Shown piece by piece: positions 1 to 6,675 of a stretch of DNA of 16,886 bases. Numbering within the stretch: the stretch's first letter is position 1; every line of letters starts with the position of its first letter. The DNA is taken from positions 1 to 16,886 of the forward strand of contig DAOOVD010000052.1 of assembly GCA_035369845.1 (NCBI GenBank). The letters are read 5' to 3'. The translations under genes were made by a program, and so were the position numbers. The stretch is from DAOOVD01 sp035369845 (GTDB lineage: Bacteria; Bacillota; Desulfotomaculia; Desulfotomaculales; Pelotomaculaceae). The notes under the pieces are model-generated. The model was given only the letters and a program-made list of their open reading frames with translations, was not told where the DNA came from and searched no databases.

Positions 1-1
1 T

Positions 2-175
2 GAACATGCAAAAAAAACTTGCCTGGCAGGACTACTTTATGAGCAAGATTACATGAAAGTCTTAAATAAAAAATCCTACAACAAGTTAACACCATCGTCT
101 TTAAAGCTGGCGCTTGACATAGTGAAGGTTTTTCTTGCGCCAGTCGAAAACATCTTTGAAGTTAGGGAAGAATGA
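2..175 (+). pseudogene. C-terminal remnant of an XRE/Cro-CI-type HTH regulator, cut by the window edge
   Basis: Frame 2 is open from the first bases to a TGA at 173-175. The segment at 86-160 (LTPSSLKLALDIVKVF, then VENIFE) matches the end of small XRE-type HTH regulators, normally written NPSLKLAxxIAKVFGVxIEEIFE. The part before it (LAGLLYEQDYMKVLNKKSYN) resembles the recognition-helix region but appears one residue short and lacks the usual SRQTIS/ENG residues, so the gene may be decayed as well as truncated. It stops 13 bp before the M23 peptidase start, so the two were probably co-transcribed. Seen: the frame and the motif. Inferred: family and decay. A functional regulator entering from the left edge cannot be excluded. 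Confidence 0.5.
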
Positions 176-188
176 CGAGGGGACAGAT

Positions 189-1034
189 ATGAACAGGTTT
201 GTAAGTTTCCTTGTCAAATTAAAATGGCTTGGCCTGATCGGGCTGCTGGGGAGCATAACCGGCAGCGCTTATCTCAAGCTTTTCTGGCTGTTCTTTTTGC
301 TTGGTCTTGTTGAAATATTCAGCAATTTGTCGGCGTCGCGACAGAGCGTGAAGCAGCTTCTTTCTTATCCCCTGATATGGTTTAGTCATCGTTTTTTTCT
401 TCCTTCAAAAGAAAACCATGCGGCCGGGACGGAATTCATATTGCCTTTTCGGGGACAATGGTACGTCGCCAACGGCGGCGCGGATAAGAAAACATCCCAT
501 TCCTGGCATGTGTGGCCCCAGCGATATGCCTATGATTTTGTCATGATTGATGAAAGCGGGAAAACCCACTCCGGAAGCGGCAGGGAGCTGCAGGATTATT
601 ACTGCTACGGACAAGACGTCCTGGCGCCCGCCGACGGTGAAGTTGTAAGCATGGCCGACATCCACCCGGAAAGCAGGGTGTACGGCGACGGCAGGATTGA
701 ATGTAGGGCGAAGGATATTCGCGGGAACTACGTTACACTCAAGCATAATGAAAAGGAGTTCAGCACCATTGCCCACCTCATGCCGAACAGCATAACCGTC
801 GCCATGGGCCAGAAGGTTGTCCGGGGGCAGGCAATTGCCAAATGCGGCAACTCGGGAAATACGAGCGAACCCCACGTCCATTTTCAATTAAATGACGGGA
901 AAAGTTTTTTCGCTTCCGCGGGACTGCCTGTCAAGTTTAAAAATGTATTAGCAACGGAAAACGGAAAAACGCGTCTTGCGGAATATATCGTCAAAGGTCA
1001 GTCTGTGGAAAACTGCGAATTTAAGCTTCTTTGA
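189..1034 (+). CDS. Membrane-anchored M23-family (LytM-like) metallopeptidase
   Basis: Predicted zinc peptidase of the M23 family, which cleaves peptide cross-links in peptidoglycan. From ATG 189 it is 281 residues. An upstream TTG at 135 in the same frame is less likely, because a GAGGGG ribosome site (about 177-182) lies at the right distance from 189. Residues about 13-45 are hydrophobic, giving one or two membrane segments, and the rest should be outside. The catalytic domain spans roughly 80-245: His104/His107 ahead of QRYAYDF (Asp116), a LAPADGEVV strand near 145-153, AHL with His196, and the hallmark HVH at 229-231. In this subfamily the first zinc ligand lies in the H..QRYAxDF segment instead of the textbook HxxxD. 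It follows an XRE-type remnant, and its last 14 bases overlap a convergent aminotransferase-like fragment. Confidence 0.85.
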   Translation: MNRFVSFLVKLKWLGLIGLLGSITGSAYLKLFWLFFLLGLVEIFSNLSASRQSVKQLLSYPLIWFSHRFFLPSKENHAAGTEFILPFRGQWYVANGGADKKTSHSWHVWPQRYAYDFVMIDESGKTHSGSGRELQDYYCYGQDVLAPADGEVVSMADIHPESRVYGDGRIECRAKDIRGNYVTLKHNEKEFSTIAHLMPNSITVAMGQKVVRGQAIAKCGNSGNTSEPHVHFQLNDGKSFFASAGLPVKFKNVLATENGKTRLAEYIVKGQSVENCEFKLL

Positions 1035-1389
1035 TAACGGAACGCAGGAGCAAGACGCCTTCCCGGATTTCTCTCGGCTCCAAATGCCCTAAGCCAAGCA
1101 GAAGCTTATTTGAATGCCTGCTCTTTTGTATGGCGTGACACTCTACCGAAGTAATCCGGATTCCATTCCCCCTGCATCTTTTTATGAAAGCCTCGTCGAA
1201 TCGCCTGGCCTTAAATTCCACTGAGAAATACAGACCCGCGGCGTCGCCGCAGGCGCGCCACCCGTCCCCGAAAGCCTCCTCCAGTACGCCGAGCAGCGCG
1301 GTTCTGCGTTCTCCATACAGCTTCCGCATTCTCCTTATATGGCGGTCGAACTTTCTCGTCGCCTGCCGCAGCGAAAAAAATAGAGGAAA
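1021..1389 (-). pseudogene. C-terminal fragment of a MocR/PdxR-type (GntR-aminotransferase) regulator
   Basis: Reading leftward from 1389, an open frame without a good start gives about 122 residues that look like the last part of the class I aminotransferase-like domain of MocR-type regulators. Cues are RKFDRHIRRMRKLYGERR, AGLYFSVEF, GIRITSVECHAI and LLLGLGHLEPREIREGV. The DNA-binding domain and the PLP-lysine region that should precede this are absent; an in-frame stop lies at 1392-1390. An internal ATG at 1329 would give 102 residues but begins mid-domain. The stop (1023-1021) falls inside the end of the M23 gene, giving a 14-bp convergent overlap. It is best read as the stump of a deleted gene, probably non-functional. 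Confidence 0.65.
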
Positions 1390-1516
1390 TCAAAACGGCA
1401 AATGAAACAATGTGTATCTTTTTCCTGTTGAGTGACAAGAGGACGGCAGGTAGATGGAAAAGATGAAAAGTGGAACGATTTGGTTAAGACTAAACTTTAC
1501 TTGTTCCTTCGTTCTC

Positions 1517-1547
1517 TTGACATATAAATCTATTTGACTAATATAAT
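1517..1547 (+). promoter_or_regulatory. Candidate sigma-A promoter of the TetR-ABC operon
   Basis: TTGACA at 1517-1522 is a perfect -35 box. The best -10 is TATAAT at 1542-1547 with a rather long 19-bp spacer; TAATAT at 1539-1544 would give 16 bp. The -10 region lies in the AT-rich centre of the inverted-repeat operator, so a bound repressor would block polymerase. Confidence 0.5.
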
Positions 1548-1566
1548 ATATATAGTCAAATAGATT
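1527..1566. promoter_or_regulatory. Perfect 14-bp inverted repeat, likely TetR-family operator
   Basis: Left arm AATCTATTTGACTA (1527-1540) and right arm TAGTCAAATAGATT (1553-1566) are exact reverse complements around a 12-bp AT spacer. The site ends 12 bases before the regulator's ATG and covers the -10 region, the usual arrangement for an autorepressing TetR-family protein. The symmetry is seen; binding is inferred. Confidence 0.75.
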
Positions 1567-1578
1567 GGAAGGGATGAC

Positions 1579-2181
1579 ATGCCGAAGTCATTTACAGACA
1601 ATGAGCGGGAATATATCAAAAAGAGGCTGATGGAAGAGGCGCGAAATTGTCTGAAACTGTATGGGATCAGGAAAACCACGGTTGATGAGCTTGTAAAGAG
1701 GGTAAATATACCGAAAGGGACATTTTATCTTTTTTTTGAGTCGAAAGAAATTTTGTTTTACGAAGTGCTTTGCTCGTTTCACGATGAATTGCAAACTGAT
1801 TTAATGCGTGAGCTTGAGGCTCTTGACGAGCCTGTATCGGCGGAGCGGTTGACCAAACTGTTGCTTGGTCTATATAAAAGGATTGAATGGTCATTTTTGT
1901 ATAAGCTCATTACCAGCGGCGACCTGGAGTTGCTCATGCGCAAGCTGCCCCCGGAGGTGGCCCGCGCACACGCGAAGAAGGACAATTTCAGCATTGAACA
2001 GCTTATTTCAATGATTCCCGGCATAAGCAGCGATAACATCAAAGCGTTCAGCGCCGCCATGAGGGCGATTTTCCTATCCATGCTGCACAAGCATGAAATT
2101 GAAGAAGAGGTATTCGAAGACGCTTTGAGGCTGATGATCCGCGGCGTTGTGATGCAGATGTTTGAGGGTGGTTCAAAATGA
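1579..2181 (+). CDS. TetR/AcrR-family transcriptional repressor
   Basis: A 200-residue regulator of usual family length. The N-terminal HTH shows TTVDELVKRVNIPKGTFYLF at about 33-52, the standard helix-turn-helix plus following Tyr/Phe signature, then a ligand-binding domain that I cannot assign to an effector. The ATG at 1579 has a GGAAGGG ribosome site just upstream. The stop codon overlaps the start of the ABC ATPase (ATGA), so the regulator leads the efflux operon and most likely represses it and itself through the palindrome at 1527-1566. The inducer is probably a transported drug-like compound; that is inference from context only. Confidence 0.88.
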   Translation: MPKSFTDNEREYIKKRLMEEARNCLKLYGIRKTTVDELVKRVNIPKGTFYLFFESKEILFYEVLCSFHDELQTDLMRELEALDEPVSAERLTKLLLGLYKRIEWSFLYKLITSGDLELLMRKLPPEVARAHAKKDNFSIEQLISMIPGISSDNIKAFSAAMRAIFLSMLHKHEIEEEVFEDALRLMIRGVVMQMFEGGSK

Positions 2182-3023
2182 TAAGCGTAAAAGAACTGAG
2201 GTTCAGCTATACAAAACGGCCTTTTATCGAAAATATGAGCTTTGAGATCAGGGAGAGCAAGATATTCGGCTTTCTTGGGCCTTCCGGGGCAGGAAAGAGC
2301 ACCCTGCAAAAAATACTTACCGGGCTTTTGACGAATTATCAAGGCAGCGTTAAGGTGAATGGAATCGAGGTAAAAAATCATAATAGCGGCTTTTATGAAG
2401 ACATTGGCGTTGATTTCGAGTTCCCGAGCCTGTATGAGAAGTTGACAGCCAGGGAAAACCTTCGTTTTTTTGCTTCCCTTTATAAAAAAAGCCTTGATGT
2501 CGACGAACTGCTTGAAAGCGTGGGACTATTGCAAGATGCCGGTAAACGTGTAGCGGATTTTTCAAAAGGAATGAAATCGCGCTTGAACTTTATTAAGGCT
2601 TTAATCCACGATCCCAAACTCCTGTTTCTTGATGAACCGACATCCGGCCTTGACCCGTCCAACGCAAGGCGGATGAAGGACATTATCCTAAAGCAGAAAG
2701 CGATGGGAAAAACCATAGTGCTCACCACTCACAATATGTACGACGCCACCGAGCTATGTGACCGGGTGGCTTTTATTGTAGACGGCAGCCTGCGGGCGCT
2801 GGACACGCCGCGCAACCTGATCATGGCCAAGGGTGCATCTAAAATCCGGTACACCTATTGGGAAAACGGAAAAGAAAAACAGCGGGAAGTGGCAATCAAC
2901 CGTACCGGAGAAGATGAACTCCTGCAAAAACTGCTGAAGGAGAACCGGCTTTTGTCCATTCACAGCAGTGAGCCTACGCTGAACGAAATTTTCGTGGAGA
3001 TTACGGGGAGGCGGCTGCAATGA
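2178..3023 (+). CDS. ABC transporter ATP-binding protein (fluoroquinolone/multidrug export type)
   Basis: A 281-residue ATPase of the drug-export group (BcrA/Rv2688c-like). Visible motifs: Walker A GPSGAGKST at 34-42, the signature in FSKGMKSRL near 128-136, Walker B LLFLDEPT near 149-156, and the H-loop His185 in TTHNMYDATE. The Q-loop region reads GVDFEFPSLYEKLT, with Glu where Gln is usual. The last 70 or so residues form the accessory C-terminal domain common in drug exporters. It overlaps the TetR gene by 4 bases and the first permease by 4 bases, so the three are translationally coupled. It should energise the two downstream membrane subunits. Confidence 0.9.
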   Translation: MISVKELRFSYTKRPFIENMSFEIRESKIFGFLGPSGAGKSTLQKILTGLLTNYQGSVKVNGIEVKNHNSGFYEDIGVDFEFPSLYEKLTARENLRFFASLYKKSLDVDELLESVGLLQDAGKRVADFSKGMKSRLNFIKALIHDPKLLFLDEPTSGLDPSNARRMKDIILKQKAMGKTIVLTTHNMYDATELCDRVAFIVDGSLRALDTPRNLIMAKGASKIRYTYWENGKEKQREVAINRTGEDELLQKLLKENRLLSIHSSEPTLNEIFVEITGRRLQ

Positions 3024-3703
3024 GAATGTGGTCTTTGCTGCGCGGTGATATCCGAATTCAGTACAAATATGGATTTTACTTTCTTTACATGTTTTTTACG
3101 ATTTTGTATATCGGCCTGCTCTTGGCATTTCCTGAAGCATGGAGGGAAAAAGCGGCCATCCTGATGATCTTCTCAGACCCGGCAGCAATGGGGCTCTACT
3201 TTATGGGAGCAATCGTCCTTTTTGAAAAAAGCGAGCGGGTGCTGGACAGTATCGCTGTTTCGCCCGCAAGGACATATGAATACACGCTGTCAAAGCTGTT
3301 TTCCATCGGCGTGATTTCCGTAGTCGTCGGTTTTGCCATAGGATTTTTCAGCAACGCGGTAAACATAACTACGCACCTTATTATGGGGATATTTTTGTGC
3401 TCCTGCCTGTTTTCAGCCGTAGGACTTGTTATCGCGGTAAAAAGCATCAGCCTGAACGGTTTTATTATTTCTACAGTGCCGGCTCAGTTGCTGATAAATA
3501 TTCCCGCCGTTGCCTGGCTGTTTGGATGGAAGCCGGGCTGGCTGTTGCTCCATCCGGGTGTTAGCATGATGGAGCTTTTCGAAAACGGAAAGCATGTGCT
3601 GCCGGCTTTCATGATTTTAGCATTTTGGACTTTGCTTGCCGCCGTGACGGCCAACCGGACGGTCAAAGGCATGTTCAGGGAGATAGGGGGGATTAAGCTG
3701 TGA
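3020..3703 (+). CDS. ABC-2-type permease subunit 1 (fluoroquinolone-export-like)
   Basis: A 227-residue integral membrane protein with about six hydrophobic segments (near residues 20-37, 47-67, 95-112, 118-140, 145-168 and 193-209). The segment FEKSERVLDSIAVSPARTYEY is the cytoplasmic stretch before a transmembrane block that is typical of ABC-2 permeases paired with Rv2686c/Rv2687c-like exporters. It overlaps the ATPase gene at the 5' end and the second permease by 4 bases at the 3' end. It should form the export channel with its partner. The substrate is unknown; the fluoroquinolone label is a family name, not evidence of substrate. Confidence 0.82.
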   Translation: MRMWSLLRGDIRIQYKYGFYFLYMFFTILYIGLLLAFPEAWREKAAILMIFSDPAAMGLYFMGAIVLFEKSERVLDSIAVSPARTYEYTLSKLFSIGVISVVVGFAIGFFSNAVNITTHLIMGIFLCSCLFSAVGLVIAVKSISLNGFIISTVPAQLLINIPAVAWLFGWKPGWLLLHPGVSMMELFENGKHVLPAFMILAFWTLLAAVTANRTVKGMFREIGGIKL

Positions 3704-4221
3704 AGCCGCTATTGCATTCTTTTGGCATATTCATTCGACAGATTACCAGAGACAACATGTTCTGGGCGGTGTGCCTTGCTCCTTTGATTACCGCACTCCT
3801 TTTCCGCTTCGGGATACCATACGCGGAAACCTTGCTGTGCACTTATTTTCAGAGGCAGAGAATACTTGCTGATTATTATTTATTGTTTGATCTATGGCTG
3901 TGCCTCACACCTTCGTATATGTTATGCTTTGCTTCGGCCATGGTAATGCTGACCGAGCGGGATGAGAATATGGCGGGCTATATGGCTGTCACCCCCGTGG
4001 GAAAAACGGGCTATGTGCTTTCAAGGCTGATCTTCCCAGCGGCCATTGCCTTTTTCTTTTCCATTATGATTACTTATTTTTTCTCGCTCACTGAGTGGGA
4101 TTTTCTGATGCTTGCGGCAGTCTCTCTGCTGATGAGCCTCTCGAGCACAGCCACCACGCTTTTCATTTTCTCCTTTTCCCGTAACAGAGTGGAAGGTTTG
4201 GCGATGGCTAAGATGGCATAA
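3700..4221 (+). CDS. ABC-2-type permease subunit 2, C-terminally truncated
   Basis: The 173 residues start at GTG 3700, overlapping the previous permease. They show the same plan: an N-terminal cytoplasmic helix, a transmembrane segment, ERDENMAGYMAVTPVGKTGYVLSR (the conserved loop matching the one in subunit 1), then hydrophobic segments near 109-125 and 131-155. The frame stops at TAA 4219-4221 just after NRVEGLAMAKM, a point at which homologous permeases continue for one or two more transmembrane helices. Downstream DNA codes in another frame for part of an unrelated propeller-like protein, so the 3' end looks lost by rearrangement. Whether the transporter still works is doubtful. Confidence 0.72.
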   Translation: MKPLLHSFGIFIRQITRDNMFWAVCLAPLITALLFRFGIPYAETLLCTYFQRQRILADYYLLFDLWLCLTPSYMLCFASAMVMLTERDENMAGYMAVTPVGKTGYVLSRLIFPAAIAFFFSIMITYFFSLTEWDFLMLAAVSLLMSLSSTATTLFIFSFSRNRVEGLAMAKMA

Positions 4222-4243
4222 TGCTGAAAGAACTGCGGGAGAG

Positions 4244-4261
4244 CCGGGGAAAAACCCCCGG
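4244..4261. repeat. GC-rich hairpin at the permease/propeller junction
   Basis: CCGGGG (4244-4249), a loop of AAAAAC, and CCCCGG (4256-4261) form a six-pair stem exactly in the non-homologous stretch between the truncated permease and the headless propeller gene. There is no T-run after it, so it does not look like a terminator; it may mark the rearrangement site. Confidence 0.4.
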
Positions 4262-4267
4262 GGCAGC

Positions 4268-5131
4268 GTGGATCTTATACTCAGCTACAATAATCATCTT
4301 TATGTGGGAACTGTTCAGCCCAATGGTTTTGAAATATGGCGGACACGGGGAGAACTGCCGGAAAAGGATAACTGGAAGCTGGTGGTTGATCAAGGGGCGG
4401 GTGATGCCCGCAACGAACACCCCTGGTCAATAGCCGTTTTTCGCGACCATATCTATGTGGGGACGGCCATTGAGGCTGCCGTATTCAGCGCAAATCCAGA
4501 TCAGGATATTGTACCGCCAAAGGGTTTTGATGTGATTAGGATCGATAAATATGACAACTGGGAGTTAGTCGTGGGGGGAACACCGGTTGTCCCCACCGAC
4601 CCTGTCACTGGTACCAGGGGGAATCCGATAAGCGGCTACCCTTCTGGTTTTGGTAATATATCCAATGCCTATTGTTGGCAGCTCCAGGCCTGCGGAGATG
4701 AGCTTTATCTGGGTACTTTCAGCTGGTCAGTGTTGATACCGGCTTTTATTCCCCTACTGCCGGAGATCCTGAAGATTTTGTTGTCAATGGATGATGGAGA
4801 GGGAGCAGGTAGAATAGAATTTAGTAATGAAGAACTGGACAAAATGAAGCTTATCCTGCGCAGGCCGAACGTCGGCCAATTTCTTGAATATCTTGCCCGG
4901 TTAATAATGAAGTCAGGATCCAGGGTCTTTGGTTTTGACCTTTGGAAAACCCGGGATGGTGTCAATTGGAAGGCTGTCTCCTTAAACGGTCTTGGAAATC
5001 CTCACAATTATGGTATCCGGATGCTGTTTTTGTCTGGTGATAAAAAATTATATCTTGGTACTGCTAACCCCTTTCAAGGCTGCGAGGTATGGGTGAAGAA
5101 GAGACCTTTTAGAGTTGTATCCAGTAAATAA
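4268..5131 (+). CDS. Beta-propeller-like repeat protein, N-terminally truncated
   Basis: The 287 residues start at an in-frame GTG with no ribosome site, and the frame is open further left into the end of the permease gene. Four blade-like repeats are visible: NNHLYVGTVQPNGFEIWRT (about 8-26), RDHIYVGTAIEA...GFDVIRI (about 59-95), DELYLGTFSW...FGFDLWKTRDG (about 140-230) and KKLYLGTANPFQGCEVWVKK (about 258-278). This LYVGT...GFEVWR pattern occurs in secreted or surface propeller-like proteins, but no signal peptide is present and the head of the protein is missing. An insertion rich in charged residues (about 165-205) splits the third repeat. I cannot give a function. It is probably a pseudogene left by the junction near 4216-4267. 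Confidence 0.55.
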   Translation: MDLILSYNNHLYVGTVQPNGFEIWRTRGELPEKDNWKLVVDQGAGDARNEHPWSIAVFRDHIYVGTAIEAAVFSANPDQDIVPPKGFDVIRIDKYDNWELVVGGTPVVPTDPVTGTRGNPISGYPSGFGNISNAYCWQLQACGDELYLGTFSWSVLIPAFIPLLPEILKILLSMDDGEGAGRIEFSNEELDKMKLILRRPNVGQFLEYLARLIMKSGSRVFGFDLWKTRDGVNWKAVSLNGLGNPHNYGIRMLFLSGDKKLYLGTANPFQGCEVWVKKRPFRVVSSK

Positions 5132-5162
5132 CAAAAATTTAAGGTGAATTTAAGTATAAAGC

Positions 5163-5220
5163 GAGCAAACGGGTGCGACAGGGGAGAACCGTTCCTTGTC
5201 GCACTGTCGCATTATTGCTC
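5163..5220. repeat. Nested palindrome resembling a REP-like element
   Basis: GTGCGACA (5173-5180) pairs with TGTCGCAC (5197-5204), with partial extension inward (GGGGA against TTCCT). An outer pair GAGCAA (5163-5168) and TTGCTC (5215-5220) encloses it, and a further TGTCGC copy lies at 5205-5210. Similar dyads with a GGGGAGAACCGTTCC-like core are common intergenic repeats in related Firmicutes (recollection, not checked). No reading frame here looks real. Confidence 0.55.
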
Positions 5221-5236
5221 AAAAGAAAACACAGCC

Positions 5237-5265
5237 CATAAAGCCTTGCTGCGCAAGGCTTTATG
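5237..5265. repeat. Perfect 13-bp inverted repeat hairpin
   Basis: CATAAAGCCTTGC (5237-5249) and GCAAGGCTTTATG (5253-5265) are exact reverse complements around TGC. No T-run follows, so a simple terminator is unlikely. It may be the end of a small mobile element or part of a composite repeat with the dyad at 5163-5220. Confidence 0.6.
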
Positions 5266-5298
5266 TCTAAATAGTGTTCGATTGTTGGCATCCCGTTT

Positions 5299-5328
5299 TT
5301 GCCATGTTGTAAACACAAATGTTACAAT
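5299..5328 (+). promoter_or_regulatory. Candidate sigma-A promoter with a small dyad for the Cys-rich protein
   Basis: TTGCCA (5299-5304), an 18-bp spacer and TACAAT (5323-5328) each differ from consensus by one base. A dyad TTGTAA (5307-5312)/TTACAA (5322-5327) covers the spacer and -10 and could be a repressor site. Confidence 0.45.
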
Positions 5329-5363
5329 AGAAATAAATGAATGACCAGGGAGGGGGTGGTAAT

Positions 5364-5564
5364 ATGCTTTGCAAGCTTTGCAACAAAAGGATTTCCTGTA
5401 TTGAATGTATGGAATGCCGGATTCCTTTGTGCAGTAACTGCGTTAAACTCGATTTGTACGGCACCGGTTGCGGATGTGTCGGTCCCGTCCACATGTGTCC
5501 GGAATGTTTTGAAGAATGCTGGCTGCCCCCCGGTGTCAAAGCGGATTCTTATAACGCTTTTTAA
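5364..5564 (+). CDS. Small Cys-rich, probable zinc-binding protein
   Basis: The 66 residues start at ATG 5364, which is preceded by AGGGAGGGGG at ideal distance; the in-frame upstream ATG at 5337 lacks such a site. Cysteine pairs are regularly spaced: CKLC (3-6), CIEC (about 12-15) with another Cys three residues on, CSNC near 24-27, CGC near 37-39, and CPECFEEC near 46-53. This is a treble-clef or RING-like ligand pattern able to hold two or more zinc ions. It has no signal peptide and no membrane segment. It stands alone between a repeat-rich spacer and a convergent DUF1614 gene. I do not recognise a named family; binding to a protein or nucleic acid partner is only a guess. Confidence 0.7.
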   Translation: MLCKLCNKRISCIECMECRIPLCSNCVKLDLYGTGCGCVGPVHMCPECFEECWLPPGVKADSYNAF

Positions 5565-5672
5565 AGACGGCAGATGGGCACTAAACTTGAATTGAGCGAA
5601 TTTCCCAGTATCCACGACTTATCCTCCCGTCTTTGACTAACGGGGATTGACGTGTATGGCTGTCCCGGGGTA

Positions 5673-6317
5673 TTAAGCCAGCAAGGCAGCTACTACTCCT
5701 ACCAGGAAAATACCGTCGAATACTCCCGCTCCCCCTATGCTTAAGACATGTGCGCCCATTTTCCTGAAACGGTGAAGGTTCAACAGGTCGGCCCCGATGA
5801 GCGTACCCCAAACGCCGGCAATATAAGCCACCGGGGCTGCGTCTTTACCGGCCAGGAGCACGGCTACCGCAGCGGCTACGAGCGGAGGAATAAAGGCGGG
5901 TAGGGAAATGCCGACCCCGGACACTGGCCGGGCCAGCGCTTTTGCTGCCGTCGCAACGATGATTGTGGCCGCCAGGGTGGGAAAAAGTGGTGTGCGAAGC
6001 AGGAGATACAAACTGAAGATCGCGGGAATAACGGCGCCGCCCATGTTGACGGCGATTATCTGTTCACGCACTTTCGGCGGATAATAAAAGAAGAAGGGAA
6101 AGAGTGGCTGCTCATCTTTGACGACAAACCTCCGGTGCGAGACAGGGATGTTTATTATCCCGCCAATGAGGGACAAGCTGAAGAGCAAAACGGCTCCTTG
6201 CGGTGAAAGGCCGAGCTTGGCAAAAGAAAAGGTTGCCGCCTGGAAAAAAAGAACAAAAATCAGGAAGGGAAACAGCAGAATGAGGAATACAAGCCACAAT
6301 AACGGCATTACGAGCAC
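5673..6317 (-). CDS. DUF1614-family integral membrane protein
   Basis: The 214 residues (from GTG 6317) or 211 (from ATG 6308, which has AGGTG six bases upstream and may be the true start) are almost entirely hydrophobic, with six or seven likely membrane segments. Features I associate with DUF1614 are the N-terminal double hydrophobic stretch, SLIGGIINIPV near 50-60, the charged RRFVVKDEQPLF...YYPPKVREQI loop, and a C-terminal GTLIGADLLNLHRFRKMGAHVLSIGGAGVFDGIFL (broken by loops) ending near the C-terminus. The family occurs in anaerobic Firmicutes and archaea, and its function is unknown. The gene stands alone, convergent with the Cys-rich protein. Confidence 0.82.
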   Translation of the reverse strand: MLVMPLLWLVFLILLFPFLIFVLFFQAATFSFAKLGLSPQGAVLLFSLSLIGGIINIPVSHRRFVVKDEQPLFPFFFYYPPKVREQIIAVNMGGAVIPAIFSLYLLLRTPLFPTLAATIIVATAAKALARPVSGVGISLPAFIPPLVAAAVAVLLAGKDAAPVAYIAGVWGTLIGADLLNLHRFRKMGAHVLSIGGAGVFDGIFLVGVVAALLA

Positions 6318-6411
6318 CTGCTTTCACAAAGTAGTAGAGTAAATTTTGTTGTTGATATATCCAAATCCTTCCCCCGTTAAAGAAATAAAAACTAATAACT
6401 GATAATCTTAA

Positions 6412-6534
6412 TGCTATATAGTGCACCTTGAAAATGGAAAACATAACCCTTCCCTTAAGCTTGCCTTTGATATCGCAAAGGTGTTCGATACTAAAATCGA
6501 AGAGCTTTTTACTTTCGTTGATGAACAGCATTGA
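6412..6534 (+). pseudogene. C-terminal remnant of a second XRE-type HTH regulator
   Basis: An in-frame stop at 6409-6411 is followed by about 40 codons reading LENGKHNPSLKLAFDIAKVF then DTKIEELF and a TGA at 6532-6534. This is an almost textbook end of an XRE/Cro-CI-type regulator, starting at the LENG after the recognition helix. The N-terminal half is missing and no start codon or ribosome site is suitable, so the gene is broken. It is similar in sequence, but not identical, to the fragment at the left window edge (SLKLALDIVKVF). Confidence 0.75.
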
Positions 6535-6673
6535 CGATGGCCGGTTGCACTATGGAAAGCATCTTCTAGAGGTGGACGGGGAGAAGCCGCAGTGTGCGCA
6601 ACAGCCGTTATGCCCGTATCCGGGTGATTTTTACAATAAAAGGGATTTGAGAAACTGGATATTACTGTCCTGA
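6533..6673 (+). other. Possible orphan 3' tail of an unknown gene
   Basis: Straight after the XRE remnant, in another frame, is an open stretch of about 46 codons reading DDGRLHYGKHLLEVDGEKPQ..., with a CAQQPLCPYPGDF motif, ending at TGA 6671-6673. It looks protein-like (balanced composition, CxxxxxCPYPGDF) but has no start of its own. I do not recognise the family. It may be debris of a deleted gene, or chance. Confidence 0.3.
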
Positions 6674-6675
6674 TC

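Noticed and set aside
4221..4433. 70-codon frame following the truncated permease (IILYSATIIIFMWELF-like hydrophobic start)
   Set aside because: It could pass for a missing permease helix, but the DNA is better explained by the propeller repeat in another frame, and hydrophilic residues follow at once.
5144..5344. 66-codon frame between the propeller gene and the Cys-rich protein
   Set aside because: It runs through both hairpins and has no ribosome site; the DNA is explained as repeats and promoter.
5341..5595. 84-codon alternative frame over the Cys-rich gene
   Set aside because: The ordered Cys pairs and the ribosome site belong to the 5364 frame.
6112..6531. 139-codon minus-strand frame overlapping the DUF1614 start and the XRE remnant
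   Set aside because: Its translation resembles no protein and it crosses two better-supported features in other frames.
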